Shown: positions 29,086-38,988, counted from the first letter of the stretch. The stretch is 64,000 nt of DNA from Synechococcus sp. MEDNS5 (GCF_014279875.1 NZ_CP047952.1:496001-560000); one strand, 5' to 3'. Made by a program: numbers and translations. The notes: a model not told the origin generated them from the sequence alone.

Positions 29086-29158
29086 TGCCAGGACCCAGAT
29101 TTGAACTGGGGACACGGCGATTTTCAGTCGCCTGCTCTACCAACTGAGCTATCCCGGC
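29086..29158 (-). tRNA. tRNA-Phe (GAA)
   Basis: The 73-base minus-strand sequence GCCGGGATAGCTCAGTTGGT onward folds as a cloverleaf. The anticodon loop is ACTGAAAATC (GAA) and the T-arm is GTTCAAATC. The acceptor stem pairs GCCGGGA with TCCTGGC, with one G-T pair. CCA is not encoded. Confidence 0.97.
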
Positions 29159-29188
29159 GCGTTGTCTGCGCGACATGGAGATCTTAAA

Positions 29189-29851
29189 TCACCGTGTGCG
29201 TCCAAGGGGCGTTCTGCCGAGGCAGATCACTCCACTCACCTTCACTCCCTGGTCGTTCAGGGCGTCCATTGCAGCCTGGGCCGTGGCTCCACTGGTGAGA
29301 ATGTCATCCACGAGCCAGAGTTCCAGCGGTTCCCCTTCGGGATTGCGCACAGATCGGGGGACCGGCACCCCAGGTTCTACAGCAAAGCTGCCCCGTTGAT
29401 TCGCCATCCTCTGCTGGCGGTTGAGATGGTGCTGGCCGACGGTCGGCCGTGAACGCTTCAGCAGCGATCGGGTGCTCCGCTGCAGGGACCGACAGATCAT
29501 CAAGGGCAGTGGATTGCTTCTGGATTCAGTTTTCCAGCCGGGAATGGGAACCAGAACGGCATCGTTGGGCAGCGTTGCACCGAGGCCTTCGGTGAGTGCA
29601 CAAAGAAGACGGGTGTCCGGATGGCGCCGCAGTTGCAGGATGAGTTGCCGCAGCTCTCCGTCGTACCAACCCGCCGCCGTCCAGCGGTAGGGATGGATGC
29701 CATGCAAACCTCGCGCAGGAAGGGCGAAGTGTTGCCAGCACGCTCTGCAGAACGGTCCCTGACGAGGACAACGTTCAATCTCCCTTTTGCAGCAGGGGCA
29801 GCAGGCCGTGGTGAGCAGATCCTTCAGGCAATCCTTGAGGGGAGTCAGCAA
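29189..29851 (-). CDS. comF: ComF-family phosphoribosyltransferase-like protein
   Basis: ComF proteins are needed for natural transformation, probably in single-strand DNA handling. The 220-residue protein has an N-terminal zinc-type cluster (CCPCCKREIERC, FCRAC), VLVPIPGWK in the middle and the PRPP-binding loop LWLVDDILTSGATAQ near residue 187. With dprA at 39.5 kb it supports a competence system in this organism. It lies 22 bp behind the DUF2470 gene and ahead of tRNA-Phe. Confidence 0.88.
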   Translation of the reverse strand: MLTPLKDCLKDLLTTACCPCCKREIERCPRQGPFCRACWQHFALPARGLHGIHPYRWTAAGWYDGELRQLILQLRRHPDTRLLCALTEGLGATLPNDAVLVPIPGWKTESRSNPLPLMICRSLQRSTRSLLKRSRPTVGQHHLNRQQRMANQRGSFAVEPGVPVPRSVRNPEGEPLELWLVDDILTSGATAQAAMDALNDQGVKVSGVICLGRTPLGRTR

Positions 29852-29873
29852 TGCATGCTCTTCAGCGCTGTTC

Positions 29874-30161
29874 TCAGGATTCCCCTCTGGTCACAGGCGC
29901 TGGCATGGCCCGAAGCATGGCCACCAGGGTTCTGTGCGCATCTTCGCTGTCAGTGAGCACATGGTCGAAGGGGATGCGCACGGCCTGGTTGTTCACTTCC
30001 AAGGTCATCGCGTCAGCTGTGACCTCTTTCATCGTTGCCGCTGTTGCGGATGAAACCCCGCCGTAATGGTGGGCATAGCGCAGTACGGCATCGCTGTGGT
30101 CGTCATTCATATGACGGCAGATGCGGTCGCTGACTTCAGGGGTGAGAGGGTCGGCAGCCAT
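29874..30161 (-). CDS. DUF2470-domain protein
   Basis: A 95-residue protein. LTPEVSDRICRHMNDDHSDA, then VLRYAHHYGG and ADAMTLEVNNQAVRIPF, is the DUF2470 domain also found at the end of HugZ-type heme-utilisation proteins. Here it stands alone. The ATG at 30159-30161 is preferred over a TTG three codons upstream. The conserved His residues of the first helix are present. A role in heme or tetrapyrrole handling is suggested by the family, not by anything local. Confidence 0.85.
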   Translation of the reverse strand: MAADPLTPEVSDRICRHMNDDHSDAVLRYAHHYGGVSSATAATMKEVTADAMTLEVNNQAVRIPFDHVLTDSEDAHRTLVAMLRAMPAPVTRGES

Positions 30162-30186
30162 GGGGATCAAGAGCGGTCAAGGTGTT

Positions 30187-30318
30187 TCAACCGAAGCGCT
30201 GCCAAAGCAACAGCGCCAGGCGGAAGCCGCTGAACCCCACGTAGCCCGCGAGAACCAGGAACAGACCCACAGCCAGGACGTCACGCAGTCGGTTGGGCAA
30301 GGGTTCAGAGAAGCTCAA
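30187..30318 (-). CDS. Small single-pass membrane protein, unknown
   Basis: From a TTG at 30316-30318 the frame gives about 43 residues: SFSEPLPNRLRDVLAVGLFL, then one membrane helix ending LALLLWQRFG. The frame is open much further back but runs inside the kinase gene. The true start is uncertain because no ATG is available. It lies between the FGGY kinase (7 bp gap) and the DUF2470 gene. Small proteins of this kind are often missed; I do not recognise it. Confidence 0.5.
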   Translation of the reverse strand: MSFSEPLPNRLRDVLAVGLFLVLAGYVGFSGFRLALLLWQRFG

Positions 30319-30325
30319 CCAATTC

Positions 30326-31594
30326 TCACTCGGAATGGTTCGCCGCAGGGGACTTTTGTTGCAGAGCGGTGAGCGCCAGACGGGCGACTCCTGCAGCCGG
30401 GGGGGTGGTGCAGCTGCGAATCGGCAGTCCCAGCATTCGCTCGCGCAGGCGTCGCCATTGCGGGTTTCTGGCGCCACCTCCCAAGGTCACGAGCTTTTTG
30501 GGTGCCGGAGCTCCGAGTTGCTGCAAGCGTTGCCACCCATCCCGTTCGATTTTGCTGAGCCCTTCAAGCAGTCCATGGAGATAGAGCGAATCACTGACGG
30601 GGCGAGGCGTGAGCACGGGTTCCTGAGTCGGATCATCCACGGGGAAGCGCTCTCCCCGGCAAGCCAGCGGTCGTAGATCGAGCCCGCTGGACCTTTCGGG
30701 ATCGATCTGACGGCTTAGTTCCGCTAAGTCGATGCCTGGGAATATCTGACGAAGCACGGCTCCTCCACTGTTCGACGCTCCTCCTCCAAGCCATCGGCCA
30801 CCCACCCGATGGGTGGAGGTGCCGGCTCCAGGCCTGAGTGGCTCATCCATGAAGCGCTTGATCACAAGGGTGCTGCCCAGCACGGTGATGCCCTCATCGT
30901 CTGCTGCATCGGCCGTCAGCACCGCAGCGTTGGCATCCGTGGTGCCGGCGACCACGATCAGGTCATCGGGTAGGTCGAGGTCTCTGGAGCGTTGCCTTGA
31001 AAGCGTTCCCAGAGGCGATCCGCTCGGGCGGATGTCGGGCAACGACGCCATCCACGCTTCTCCGTGAAAACTTTCCGGCCAGCACTGGCGTTGCAACAGC
31101 CAGCCCAGCCGGATGTTGTTGCCTTCTTCTCCCCAGCGCCAGTCCTGGAGAAGCCACCCATGCAGCCAATCGGCCTGGTGTCTCAGCAAGACAGGCTGCG
31201 GATGTTGTTGCAGCAACCTCAGAGCACGGGCCAAGCTGCTGCTTGAGCTGCAGGCAGGACCGTCCTCGGTGATCAGATCACGCACGTGCTCGATCTGTTC
31301 CGGACAGGCCTGGTGGTAAGGCAGTGCATCGCCAAGTGGATCCCCCTGATGGGTGCATGCGAGCAGCGTGCCGGAGGTTCCATCCACAGCGAGAGCCCCC
31401 AGCTGCCTGCGGAGCGGCGTGGGGATGGATGGGATGAGTTCTTCCAGAGCCCGAATCCAGTCACACGGTGCATGCAGACCCTGGCGGTAGCCGGTCGCGG
31501 CGCTGAACAGCAGCGACCGGCCGGCATCGATCACGGCGATCCGCACACCACTTGTTCCCAGGTCGATGCCGAGGGCAAGCGGCGTGTTCGCCAT
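30326..31594 (-). CDS. FGGY-family carbohydrate kinase (ribulo/xylulokinase-like)
   Basis: This 422-residue ASKHA-fold kinase phosphorylates a sugar. Phosphate loop 1 is LGIDLGTSGVRIAVIDA; LAVDGTSGTLL and VVAGTTDANAAVL follow; the adenosine motif is LVTLGGGARNPQW near the C-terminus. It is shorter than bacterial xylulokinases (~490) and resembles the cyanobacterial/plant D-ribulose kinase type. It is 17 bp behind metK on the same strand. The exact substrate is not decided by the motifs. Confidence 0.85.
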   Translation of the reverse strand: MANTPLALGIDLGTSGVRIAVIDAGRSLLFSAATGYRQGLHAPCDWIRALEELIPSIPTPLRRQLGALAVDGTSGTLLACTHQGDPLGDALPYHQACPEQIEHVRDLITEDGPACSSSSSLARALRLLQQHPQPVLLRHQADWLHGWLLQDWRWGEEGNNIRLGWLLQRQCWPESFHGEAWMASLPDIRPSGSPLGTLSRQRSRDLDLPDDLIVVAGTTDANAAVLTADAADDEGITVLGSTLVIKRFMDEPLRPGAGTSTHRVGGRWLGGGASNSGGAVLRQIFPGIDLAELSRQIDPERSSGLDLRPLACRGERFPVDDPTQEPVLTPRPVSDSLYLHGLLEGLSKIERDGWQRLQQLGAPAPKKLVTLGGGARNPQWRRLRERMLGLPIRSCTTPPAAGVARLALTALQQKSPAANHSE

Positions 31595-31611
31595 GGTGTT
31601 AACGCCTGTGA

Positions 31612-32871
31612 TCAGAGGGTGTTGCCCTGTTGAAGACGGCTGGCTTCAGCCTGAAGCAGGGTTGATGCTTTGCTCTCGACATCTTCCCAGGGCAGCTTGA
31701 GGTCGGGACGGCCGAAGTGGCCATAGGCAGCGGTGTCGCGGTAGAAGCGTCCTCCGCTCAAAGAGGGCATTTCACGCAATTTGAACTGCTGGATGATGGC
31801 TCCCGGACGCAGATCAAAGTGCTGTTGCACCAATTCGGTGAGTTCAGCATTCGAAACTTTGCCGGTTCCGAAGGACTCCACCAGGATCGAGACCGGCTTG
31901 GCCACCCCGATGGCATAGCTGAGCTGCACTTCAGCGCGTTGAGCAAGTCCAGCAGCCACAAGGCATTTGGCCACGTAGCGGGCTGCATAAGCTGCCGAAC
32001 GGTCCACTTTTGTGGGGTCTTTGCCAGAGAAGGCACCACCGCCGTGACGGGCATAACCCCCGTAGGTGTCCACGATGATTTTTCGGCCTGTGAGTCCAGC
32101 GTCACCCTGGGGGCCACCCACTACGAACTTGCCTGTGGGATTCACCAGGTAGCGCGTGGAGTCTTTCAAAGGCTTCAGCGGAAGATCGGCCGTTGCAGGT
32201 TCCACCACATGGGTCCAGAGGTCGTCGCTGATGCGTTCACGAACCTGCTGTTCGTCAGTCATTCCAGCCACCTCAGCGGTGTGCTGCGTTGAGATCAGGA
32301 TCGTGTCGATGGCAACGGGTTTGTCGTTCTCATAAACCACGCTCACCTGGGTTTTGCCGTCTGGAAGCAGATAATCCAGGGTGCCGTTGTGACGTACTTC
32401 GGCCAACCGCCGGGACAGTCGGTGCGCCAGGCTGATGGGTAACGGCATCAGCTCAGGGGTTTCGTTGCAGGCGTAGCCGAACATGATTCCCTGATCGCCG
32501 GCGCCGACCTTGTCGAGAGGATCTCCCTCGTGGTCGTCGGCTTCATCAACACCTTGGGCGATATCGGGAGACTGTTGATCGAGTGCGACGAGAACGGCAC
32601 AGCTGTTGGCATCGAATCCGCCGGCCCTTGCACCGCTGTAACCGATCTCTCGAATGACATCACGAACCAGGTGGATGAAGTCAACCTGGGCTTTTGAGGT
32701 CACTTCACCCGTGATCATGCAAAGCCCGGTATTCACCACCGTTTCACAGGCCACTCGGCTGCTGCTGTCTTGGGCCAGCAGGGCGTCGAGAACGGCGTCA
32801 CTCACCTGATCACAGATTTTGTCGGGGTGTCCTTCTGTAACCGATTCGGAGGTGAAGACGTAGCGACTCAT
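31612..32871 (-). CDS. metK: S-adenosylmethionine synthase
   Basis: MetK makes AdoMet from Met and ATP. All signatures are present in 419 residues: the N-terminal [37 protein letters not shown] and the P-loop-like [19 protein letters not shown]. In this genome it also serves the methylthioadenosine salvage genes mtnB/mtnC at 57-59 kb. ATG start; the HAD gene lies 46 bp upstream. No SAM riboswitch is visible in that short gap. Confidence 0.97.
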   Translation of the reverse strand: MSRYVFTSESVTEGHPDKICDQVSDAVLDALLAQDSSSRVACETVVNTGLCMITGEVTSKAQVDFIHLVRDVIREIGYSGARAGGFDANSCAVLVALDQQSPDIAQGVDEADDHEGDPLDKVGAGDQGIMFGYACNETPELMPLPISLAHRLSRRLAEVRHNGTLDYLLPDGKTQVSVVYENDKPVAIDTILISTQHTAEVAGMTDEQQVRERISDDLWTHVVEPATADLPLKPLKDSTRYLVNPTGKFVVGGPQGDAGLTGRKIIVDTYGGYARHGGGAFSGKDPTKVDRSAAYAARYVAKCLVAAGLAQRAEVQLSYAIGVAKPVSILVESFGTGKVSNAELTELVQQHFDLRPGAIIQQFKLREMPSLSGGRFYRDTAAYGHFGRPDLKLPWEDVESKASTLLQAEASRLQQGNTL

Positions 32872-32917
32872 ACCGGGCTGATGAATTCGTCGGACTGTAA
32901 AGCGTGGAGTTCCCGCA

Positions 32918-33712
32918 TCAAGGTCGTCCTGATGGCTGGACCACGGTGAGGTCTTGCCAGTGATGAATCAGATGGTCATGAGCCGTGAGATCAGGGGAGC
33001 GATGCCAACCTGCCACGTAGCCAATGGCGGCCCCGATCCCCGCACGCTTGGCCATCAACAGATCGGTGTCAGCATCACCGATCAGAGCGCAGCGATCGAC
33101 CGATAGGTTGAGCTGTGCACACAGGGCGTGGACCGCAGCTGGATCTGGTTTGCAGGGCAAGCAGTCAGCACTCCATACCGCCGCAAATAGGTCGGTGAGA
33201 TTGTGATGCCTCAGAAACCTTTGGATGCCATCGGTGGTGTCATTGCTGATCACGGCACAGATCACACCGGCGTCCTTCAGCGATCGAAGCATGGTGGAGG
33301 CTGCCGGCAACATGGAGACGGAATGTCCATGGGGATGTAGTGCATGCCACTGGACATCAACACGATCAAAGATGTCCTCTGCCAGTAATAAGGCCTTGGG
33401 CCAACCCAGAGCCATTTGTGCGAACACAGTGGCTGTGCTCAGGATGTTGTGCTGCCTGGAAGCCACAGCCAAGGGTCCGTCGGGAAGCACCCCATCCTGG
33501 TTGCGTCCATAGGTGCGAACCAGCAACGCTTCCAGCTCGTTGATGTCCTCGCTCGAGGCGCCCTGAGCTGCGAACTGACGCCTGGCTTCTGCGATCCGGG
33601 CATCAGCCAGGATCTTGAGCTGAGGCTCGCTATGCGAAAGGGTGCCGTCCTTGTCGAACAGCACCCCATCGATGGGACCAATGCGATGGCCCCGGAGGTT
33701 GAAATGAGCCAA
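32918..33712 (-). CDS. HAD-superfamily phosphatase
   Basis: A 264-residue HAD hydrolase of the phosphoglycolate-phosphatase/CbbY type. Motif I is [13 protein letters not shown], with the nucleophile Asp and acid Asp two residues on. A cap domain follows, then motif [12 protein letters not shown] and motif [18 protein letters not shown]. The substrate cannot be read from sequence. It follows rpsA by 14 bp. Confidence 0.88.
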   Translation of the reverse strand: MAHFNLRGHRIGPIDGVLFDKDGTLSHSEPQLKILADARIAEARRQFAAQGASSEDINELEALLVRTYGRNQDGVLPDGPLAVASRQHNILSTATVFAQMALGWPKALLLAEDIFDRVDVQWHALHPHGHSVSMLPAASTMLRSLKDAGVICAVISNDTTDGIQRFLRHHNLTDLFAAVWSADCLPCKPDPAAVHALCAQLNLSVDRCALIGDADTDLLMAKRAGIGAAIGYVAGWHRSPDLTAHDHLIHHWQDLTVVQPSGRP

Positions 33713-33726
33713 GGGGGCTCAGCAAC

Positions 33727-34830
33727 TCAGACCATCATCGAGCCCAGGGGCTCTTCGCCTTCCTCGGCTTGTTCAAGCAACATCTGCTTGTAACGGGCCG
33801 CCATCTCTTCGGCCTTATCGAACACTTTCTGAGGGTCGGTGAGCATGTCACCCGGCTCAGGCTCAAGGGCTTTGGTCGACAGCGAGATGCGTCCACGCTC
33901 GGCATCGAGGTCGATGATCATCACCTTCATCTGATCATTCACATTGAGCACTGAGTGGGGTGTCTCAATATGTTCGTGGCTGATCTCCGAGATGTGAAGC
34001 AGGCCGCTGACCCCGCCGATGTCGATGAAAGCGCCGTAAGGCTTGATGCCGCGAACGGTTCCCACCACAACTTCGCCCACTTCCAGGCGATTCATCTTCC
34101 TCTCCACCAGCGCGCGACGGTGGCTGAGCACGAGGCGATTGCGCTCTTCGTCGACTTCGAGAAATTTGAGTGGAAGGAAATCGGCAACGAGTTCTTCCTT
34201 GGGCTTTCTGGTGCTGATGTGGGACCCGGGGATGAATCCACGCAGACCTTCCACACGCACCAAGGCACCACCGCGGTTGGTGGCAAACACCTCGGAGTAG
34301 ATCGTGGCGTCTTCTTTCTGGAGTTGACGAACCCGTTCCCAGGCACGCTGGTATTCGATTCGGCGGATGGAAAGTGAGAGCTGACCGTCTTCGTTCTCCT
34401 CACTCATGATGAAGAACTCGCGAATCTCGCCTGGCTGAAGCACATCGCTCAACCCTTCCACCCGGTTGATCGAAACCTCTTGAAGAGGCATGAAGGCGGC
34501 AGTTTTCGCGCCGATGTCGATCATGGCGCCCTTCGATTCCAGGGCAAACACCGTGCCGTTCACGATGTCGCCTGGCTTGAAGTTGTAGTCGTACTTACTG
34601 AGGAGGGCCGCAAACTCATCCAGAGTGAAGCCGGCGTTGTCCATGTCCCGGTTTGCGGCACGACTGCTCGGGTCGTCGGCGGTGGGGATGTCGTCGGGGA
34701 TGCTGAGATCCTCATCCGTGCCGAAATCAGCCTGGTCGGCAACTTCCGCTGCTGCTTCGGGCACGTTTGTGAGGGCTTCAGCTGTTTCCACAGCAGGATC
34801 CTGAACGGGATCAGTGGAGGTGACAGTCAT
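33727..34830 (-). CDS. rpsA: 30S ribosomal protein S1
   Basis: S1 binds mRNA and brings it to the ribosome. The 367-residue protein starts MTVTSTDPVQDPAVETAEAL (ATG 34828-34830) with an acidic N-terminal tail. Three S1 RNA-binding repeats follow: DIVNGTVFALESKGAMIDIG, SEVFATNRGGALVRVEGLRG and VVVGTVRGIKPYGAFIDIGG. Three repeats rather than six is the cyanobacterial/plastid form. A longer frame to 34902 adds a non-homologous stretch. It is preceded by nrdR, 104 bp upstream. Confidence 0.95.
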   Translation of the reverse strand: MTVTSTDPVQDPAVETAEALTNVPEAAAEVADQADFGTDEDLSIPDDIPTADDPSSRAANRDMDNAGFTLDEFAALLSKYDYNFKPGDIVNGTVFALESKGAMIDIGAKTAAFMPLQEVSINRVEGLSDVLQPGEIREFFIMSEENEDGQLSLSIRRIEYQRAWERVRQLQKEDATIYSEVFATNRGGALVRVEGLRGFIPGSHISTRKPKEELVADFLPLKFLEVDEERNRLVLSHRRALVERKMNRLEVGEVVVGTVRGIKPYGAFIDIGGVSGLLHISEISHEHIETPHSVLNVNDQMKVMIIDLDAERGRISLSTKALEPEPGDMLTDPQKVFDKAEEMAARYKQMLLEQAEEGEEPLGSMMV

Positions 34831-34934
34831 GGAGGGTTGGCGGTCTGCCCAGTGAGCAGAGCGAAGGAAACTGTTCCAGGCCCGCCGACCTGGTTCAGGC
34901 AATCTCTCACTTTACAGAGTGAAGCCGCGGCCTT

Positions 34935-35411
34935 TTAAACCAGTGCTTCCAGGGGTGTCTTGGAGGCGTTGATCCCTTCGAGCGTGGCCACGAAATCGCT
35001 GACGCCACTGAATTGCCTGTAAACCGAGGCAAAGCGGACATAAGCAACTTCGCTCAGTTCCTTGAGCTGCTCGAGCACCAGTTCGCCGATGTCATGGCTT
35101 GAAACTTCTCGACCACTACGTTGCTGCAAGGTCAGTTCCAGTTCATCCACAATTGTTTCGAGCCGCTCTGGGGCTAGTCCTGTTTTTTCGCACGCACGGC
35201 TAAGTCCGTGGAGAAGCTTGGAGCGACTGAATGTTTCGCGGTTGCCGTTCCGTTTGATCACGGTGATCGGTACGGTCTCGACGCGTTCGTAGGTGGTGAA
35301 GCGGAACTCACAGTTCAAGCATTCCCTGCGACGTCGCACACTGCGACCCCCATCCGCTGCTCGTGACTCGAGCACGCGGCTGTCTGTGTTTTGGCAGGAA
35401 GGGCACTGCAC
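34935..35411 (-). CDS. nrdR: Transcriptional repressor NrdR
   Basis: NrdR represses ribonucleotide reductase genes in response to dATP/ATP. The N-terminal zinc ribbon is CPSCQN with [13 protein letters not shown], and the ATP-cone follows ([20 protein letters not shown]). I prefer the GTG at 35409-35411, giving the usual MQCPSC N-terminus (158 residues), over a GTG four codons upstream. It is flanked by the psbB-psbT terminator upstream and rpsA downstream. Confidence 0.93.
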   Translation of the reverse strand: MQCPSCQNTDSRVLESRAADGGRSVRRRRECLNCEFRFTTYERVETVPITVIKRNGNRETFSRSKLLHGLSRACEKTGLAPERLETIVDELELTLQQRSGREVSSHDIGELVLEQLKELSEVAYVRFASVYRQFSGVSDFVATLEGINASKTPLEALV

Positions 35412-35493
35412 GCCCGCATACACGAATGTGCACTAATCATACGGTTTGCGTCCAGGGGTGAACACACCAGCGGTGATTTCCCTCGAAAAACAT

Positions 35494-35520
35494 AAAAAAC
35501 CCCGCCATTTGGCGGGGTTT
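35494..35520 (-). terminator. Intrinsic terminator of psbB-psbT
   Basis: A perfect CCCCGCC/GGCGGGG stem with a four-base loop (35500-35517) is followed on the minus strand by six T. It lies six bases after the psbT stop. Confidence 0.93.
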
Positions 35521-35526
35521 GAAGGA

Positions 35527-35622
35527 CTACTTGCCGATCTTCGGTGGATCGCGGAAGGCGATGGCGAAGAAAAGGGTGGCAATCGCAAGGGTGAGGATGA
35601 GGATGTAAGCAAAGCTTTCCAT
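35527..35622 (-). CDS. psbT: Photosystem II protein PsbT
   Basis: A 31-residue single-helix PSII subunit: [20 protein letters not shown] followed by [11 protein letters not shown]. It sits in the thylakoid near the PSII dimer interface. The gene is 21 bp after psbB, the normal cyanobacterial order, with GGAG eight bases before the ATG, and is closed by the terminator at 35494-35520. Confidence 0.97.
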   Translation of the reverse strand: MESFAYILILTLAIATLFFAIAFRDPPKIGK

Positions 35623-35643
35623 CGGATGACTCCTGGAGGGCGA

Positions 35644-37203
35644 TTAGCTGAGCGGGGTGCCTGCCGGTGGCACATAGCCATCGGGCAGACGACGGGTGGA
35701 GCGGTCTCCCAGTTTCTGGAAGAGGCCAAATTCCACCTGTTCACCGAGGTCTGGATCGATACCGGCAAACACATCGCGGTACAGGGTACGAGCACCGTGC
35801 CAGATATGGCCGAAGAAGAACAGCAGCGCAAAGGTTGCGTGGCCGAAGGTGAACCAGCCGCGGGGTGAACTGCGGAACGTTCCGTCGGAGTTGTAGGTCT
35901 CGCGATCAAATTCGAACGCTTCACCCAGTTGTGACTTTCGGGCCAGACGCTTCACCTCAGCAGGATCGGTGAAGGTTTGACCATCCAGGGCACCACCAAA
36001 CACTGTTGCAGTGATGCCTTGTTGTTCGAAGGAGTATTTCGCTTCAGCGCGGCGGAAGGGAATGTCTCCACGAACGATTCCATCACTGTCTTCAAGGATG
36101 ACGGGGAAGTTCTCGAAGAAGTTGGGAAGACGCCTGACCTGCAATTCCCGACCTTCTTTGTCGGTGAAGGAGATATGGCCGAGCCACCCGGTGGGAAGAC
36201 CGTCGCCATTCACCATCGGGCCGACACGGAACAGACCGCCCTTGGCAGGGCTGTTGCCGACGTAGTCGTAGAAAGCGAGCTTTTCAGGAATCGAAGCGTA
36301 CGCCTCTGATGCGGTTGCGCCTTGATCCATCGCAGTTTGAACGCGACGGTTGATCTCCGTCTTGAAATAGTTCTGATCCCACTGGTAACGAGTGGGACCA
36401 AACAACTCAATTGGGGTGGCAGCTGCTCCGTACCACATGGTTCCGGCAACGATGAATGCAGCGAAGAAAACAGCTGCAATGGCACTGGCAAGCACCGTTT
36501 CGATGTTGCCCATTCGCAGCGCTTTGTAAAGGCGCTCGGGGGGACGGGTCGTGATGTGGAAAATTCCAGCGATGATGCCAACGATTCCGGCGGCAATGTG
36601 GTGAGCAACAATGCCCCCCGGATTGAAGGGATTGAATCCTTCAGGACCCCATGAAGGTTGCACTGGTTCGAGGTGACCAGTGATGCCGTAAGGGTCAGAG
36701 ATCCACATTCCAGGCCCGAATACACCAGTGAGGTGGAAGGCTCCGAAACCGAAGCAACCAAGACCAGCGAGGAGGAGGTGAATACCGAAAATCTTGGGGA
36801 GATCGAGAGCAGGCTCCCCTGTGCGGGGGTCTTGCCAGATCTCGAGGTCCCAGTAGGTCCAGTGCCAAATGGCAGCCAGCATCAGCAGGCCGCTGAACAC
36901 GATGTGGGCGGCGGCAACTCCTTCGAAGCTCCAGAAACCTGGATCGACTCCGGTGGCGCCGGTGATACTCCAACCACCCCAGCTGTCGGTCACGCCGAGG
37001 CGTGCCATGAAGGGCATCACGAACATGCCCTGACGCCACATTGGGTTCAGGACAGGATCGGACGGATCGAAGATGGCAAGTTCATAAAGGGCCATCGAGC
37101 CGGCCCAGCCGGCAACGAGGGCAGTGTGCATGAGGTGCACGGCCAAGAGGCGGCCGGGGTCGTTGATGACGACGGTGTGCACCCGATACCAGGGCAATCC
37201 CAT
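35644..37203 (-). CDS. psbB: Photosystem II CP47 chlorophyll protein
   Basis: CP47 is the inner antenna of PSII. The 519-residue protein begins [20 protein letters not shown] and has six membrane helices with chlorophyll-binding histidines ([52 protein letters not shown]). A large lumenal loop precedes the last helix ([20 protein letters not shown]). Length and both ends match the family. psbT follows. It is divergent from the 2Fe-2S ferredoxin gene across 260 bp. Confidence 0.98.
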   Translation of the reverse strand: MGLPWYRVHTVVINDPGRLLAVHLMHTALVAGWAGSMALYELAIFDPSDPVLNPMWRQGMFVMPFMARLGVTDSWGGWSITGATGVDPGFWSFEGVAAAHIVFSGLLMLAAIWHWTYWDLEIWQDPRTGEPALDLPKIFGIHLLLAGLGCFGFGAFHLTGVFGPGMWISDPYGITGHLEPVQPSWGPEGFNPFNPGGIVAHHIAAGIVGIIAGIFHITTRPPERLYKALRMGNIETVLASAIAAVFFAAFIVAGTMWYGAAATPIELFGPTRYQWDQNYFKTEINRRVQTAMDQGATASEAYASIPEKLAFYDYVGNSPAKGGLFRVGPMVNGDGLPTGWLGHISFTDKEGRELQVRRLPNFFENFPVILEDSDGIVRGDIPFRRAEAKYSFEQQGITATVFGGALDGQTFTDPAEVKRLARKSQLGEAFEFDRETYNSDGTFRSSPRGWFTFGHATFALLFFFGHIWHGARTLYRDVFAGIDPDLGEQVEFGLFQKLGDRSTRRLPDGYVPPAGTPLS

Positions 37204-37463
37204 GGGTCAGGTTCGGGGGAACGGAGCTGCAATGGCAGCCAGACCTGGCGATCGTAAGGCGTCCATCTCAGTGTGCGCGTGCCCTTGTCGCGAGCTGCAA
37301 CGTCTGGAATTGGCATGGCGAGATTGGCGCTGCCCCCTCGTGGCTGTTTTCATCCCGGTTCGAATGGCTTGGCCGAGTCTCAGCAGGGGGGTTACAAATC
37401 GCAACTTCAGGCTCCAGAGTGTTGGGGCTTTGGCGCTGTCCTGCGTCGCTTCCGGGAGATTCC

Positions 37464-37952
37464 ATGCCTGTGATCCGGTTTGTGCGCGAAGGTCGCGATG
37501 TTGAGTGCTATCCCGGCGAGAACCTCCGCGATGTGGCCCTCAGGGAGGGCATTCAGCTCTATGGCTTGAAAGGCCAGCTGGGGAACTGTGGTGGATGTGG
37601 GCAGTGCATCACCTGTTTTGTCGAGGTCAAGGGGGATCAGTCGGCCGCCAACTCCCTCTCCGTTCGCACGGCTGTGGAGGACGCCAAGCTCCGCCGCCGG
37701 CCTGAAAGCTGGAGACTCGCCTGCCAGGCTCTTGTGGAACGTTCTGTTGTGATTCTCACGAGGCCGCAGGTGTCGATGGGCGATCAGCGCCGACGCATTG
37801 AGGCGGCTCTCGGTGCACCCCTGCCGCAAGGCCCCACGGCATGGCCTGTGGTGGAAAGCGGTGAGGATGACGACGAAGAGGCAGGAGATGATGAGGTTGT
37901 TCATAATCAGTCATCCACCGACGCTCCTGCTACACCCGGTGACGAGCCGTGA
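37464..37952 (+). CDS. 2Fe-2S ferredoxin with acidic C-terminal extension
   Basis: A 162-residue protein whose first ~100 residues are a plant-type ferredoxin domain. The cluster ligands are in GQLGNCGGCGQCITCFVEV and RLACQALV. The C-terminal ~45 residues are an acidic, Asp/Glu-rich tail (ESGEDDDEEAGDDEVV) not found in ordinary PetF (~97 residues). The ATG at 37464 starts MPVIRFVREG; the frame continues upstream without homology. This type is often found next to PSII genes, here psbB and psbM. Its electron partner is unknown. Confidence 0.9.
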   Translation: MPVIRFVREGRDVECYPGENLRDVALREGIQLYGLKGQLGNCGGCGQCITCFVEVKGDQSAANSLSVRTAVEDAKLRRRPESWRLACQALVERSVVILTRPQVSMGDQRRRIEAALGAPLPQGPTAWPVVESGEDDDEEAGDDEVVHNQSSTDAPATPGDEP

Positions 37953-38010
37953 TGGGTTCGCGTCGAACCCTTCCGAGCGGTGATACGTTCCATCAGATTC
38001 TCGATCGTTC

Positions 38011-38115
38011 ATGGAAACCAACGACCTCGGTTTCGTGGCCAGCCTGCTTTTTGTGCTTGTGCCAACCGTTTTCTTGATCATTCTCTTCATCCAAACCAAC
38101 AGCAAGGAGGGTTGA
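38011..38115 (+). CDS. psbM: Photosystem II protein PsbM
   Basis: A 34-residue single-helix PSII subunit: [20 protein letters not shown] then [14 protein letters not shown]. PsbM lies at the PSII monomer-monomer interface. It is 58 bp after the ferredoxin gene. Its last codons form the left arm of a long hairpin (38091-38137). Confidence 0.96.
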   Translation: METNDLGFVASLLFVLVPTVFLIILFIQTNSKEG

Positions 38116-38137
38116 TTCCCCCTCCCTGTTGGTTTGG
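38091..38137. terminator. Long bidirectional hairpin between psbM and the Usp gene
   Basis: CCAAACCAACAG pairs perfectly with CTGTTGGTTTGG. After a 3-base bulge GGAGGG pairs with CCCTCC, around an 8-base loop. The left arm is within the psbM coding end and the right arm stops two bases before the end of the opposing gene, so it can act for both strands. The T run is weak. Confidence 0.75.
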
Positions 38138-38139
38138 AC

Positions 38140-38988
38140 TCAGCGCCGCTCTGGTTCGCGTACAAGCAGCACAGGGGCGGGGGCATGCACTCTGATGTAG
38201 TCACTGACAGATCCCCCTAGCAACTTGTCGAGATCAACGAGTCCCCTTGCCACGAGAGGGCGTCGATCTTGCGAAGCCAACACCACGAGATCGGCTTGGA
38301 TTTTCTCTGCTGCCTGGCACACACCCTTGCCCACATCCGCATCCGTGACATGGAGTGGGGTAAGAGTGACTCCGAGTATCCGCGCCTTTTGAACGGCCTG
38401 ATCAAGCAGGGTGTCGCTGGTCCCGGATGCCCCTCGCGATGGGGTTGGTTCTGAGCGCGAAACGTGCACACCTGTGAGTTGTCCGCCAGGAATTTCTCTC
38501 ACCATCTCGCAGGCCAGCCTGAGGGCGTCGTCTCCAACGCCAGTTCCGTCGATCGTCACCAAGACGCGATTGATGTGTCTCACATAGAGGTCGTCACGAA
38601 CCAGGAGCATGGGGCGCGTGGACAGCTGAAAAACGTACTGGCTGGCGCTATTGCCAAGGATCGATTGCAAGCGTCCCAGGCCGCGGGAGCCCATCACGAT
38701 CAGATCCGCATCCAGCTCATCAGCCACCGTGAGAACGGTCTGTTTGGCGTCTCCCTGGCGGATGATCGAGTTCACGTCACCCGGGTTGAGGCCAAGCTTT
38801 TCAATAGCCTTGGCCAACAGGCTGCCGGCCGTGGTCCAGTGCTGGTCTGAATTGTCCTTGCTCTGTTCGGAAACCACATGCAGCAAGTTCACTCTCGCTG
38901 TCTGACAAGCGGGCAGGTCTCGCAGCATGCGGACCATCTCTTCCACGTGGCCTTTGCCGGAGTCGGCGATCAACAGGTTCTTGAACAC
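38140..38988 (-). CDS. Universal stress protein, tandem UspA domains
   Basis: A 282-residue cytosolic protein made of two UspA repeats. The first begins MFKNLLIADSGKGHVEEMVR and carries the ATP-binding type loop MGSRGLGRLQSILGNSAS followed by LLVRDD. The second begins HINRVLVTIDGTGVGDDALR and ends VSDYIRVHAPAPVLLVRE; its G-loop is degenerate (ASQDRRPLVARG), so only the first domain is likely to bind nucleotide. It is convergent with psbM. The physiological stress is not visible. Confidence 0.9.
   Translation of the reverse strand: MFKNLLIADSGKGHVEEMVRMLRDLPACQTARVNLLHVVSEQSKDNSDQHWTTAGSLLAKAIEKLGLNPGDVNSIIRQGDAKQTVLTVADELDADLIVMGSRGLGRLQSILGNSASQYVFQLSTRPMLLVRDDLYVRHINRVLVTIDGTGVGDDALRLACEMVREIPGGQLTGVHVSRSEPTPSRGASGTSDTLLDQAVQKARILGVTLTPLHVTDADVGKGVCQAAEKIQADLVVLASQDRRPLVARGLVDLDKLLGGSVSDYIRVHAPAPVLLVREPERR

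Noticed and set aside
28884-29147. 87-codon + strand frame running into the tRNA-Phe gene
   Set aside because: It overlaps the complement of a tRNA and the opposing small ORF; no start signal or motif.
29086-29158. tRNA gene near the rod region as an island attachment site
   Set aside because: No integrase gene or direct repeat of the tRNA end was seen in the window.
32872-32917. SAM riboswitch before metK
   Set aside because: The gap is only 46 bases and no conserved SAM aptamer core is visible.
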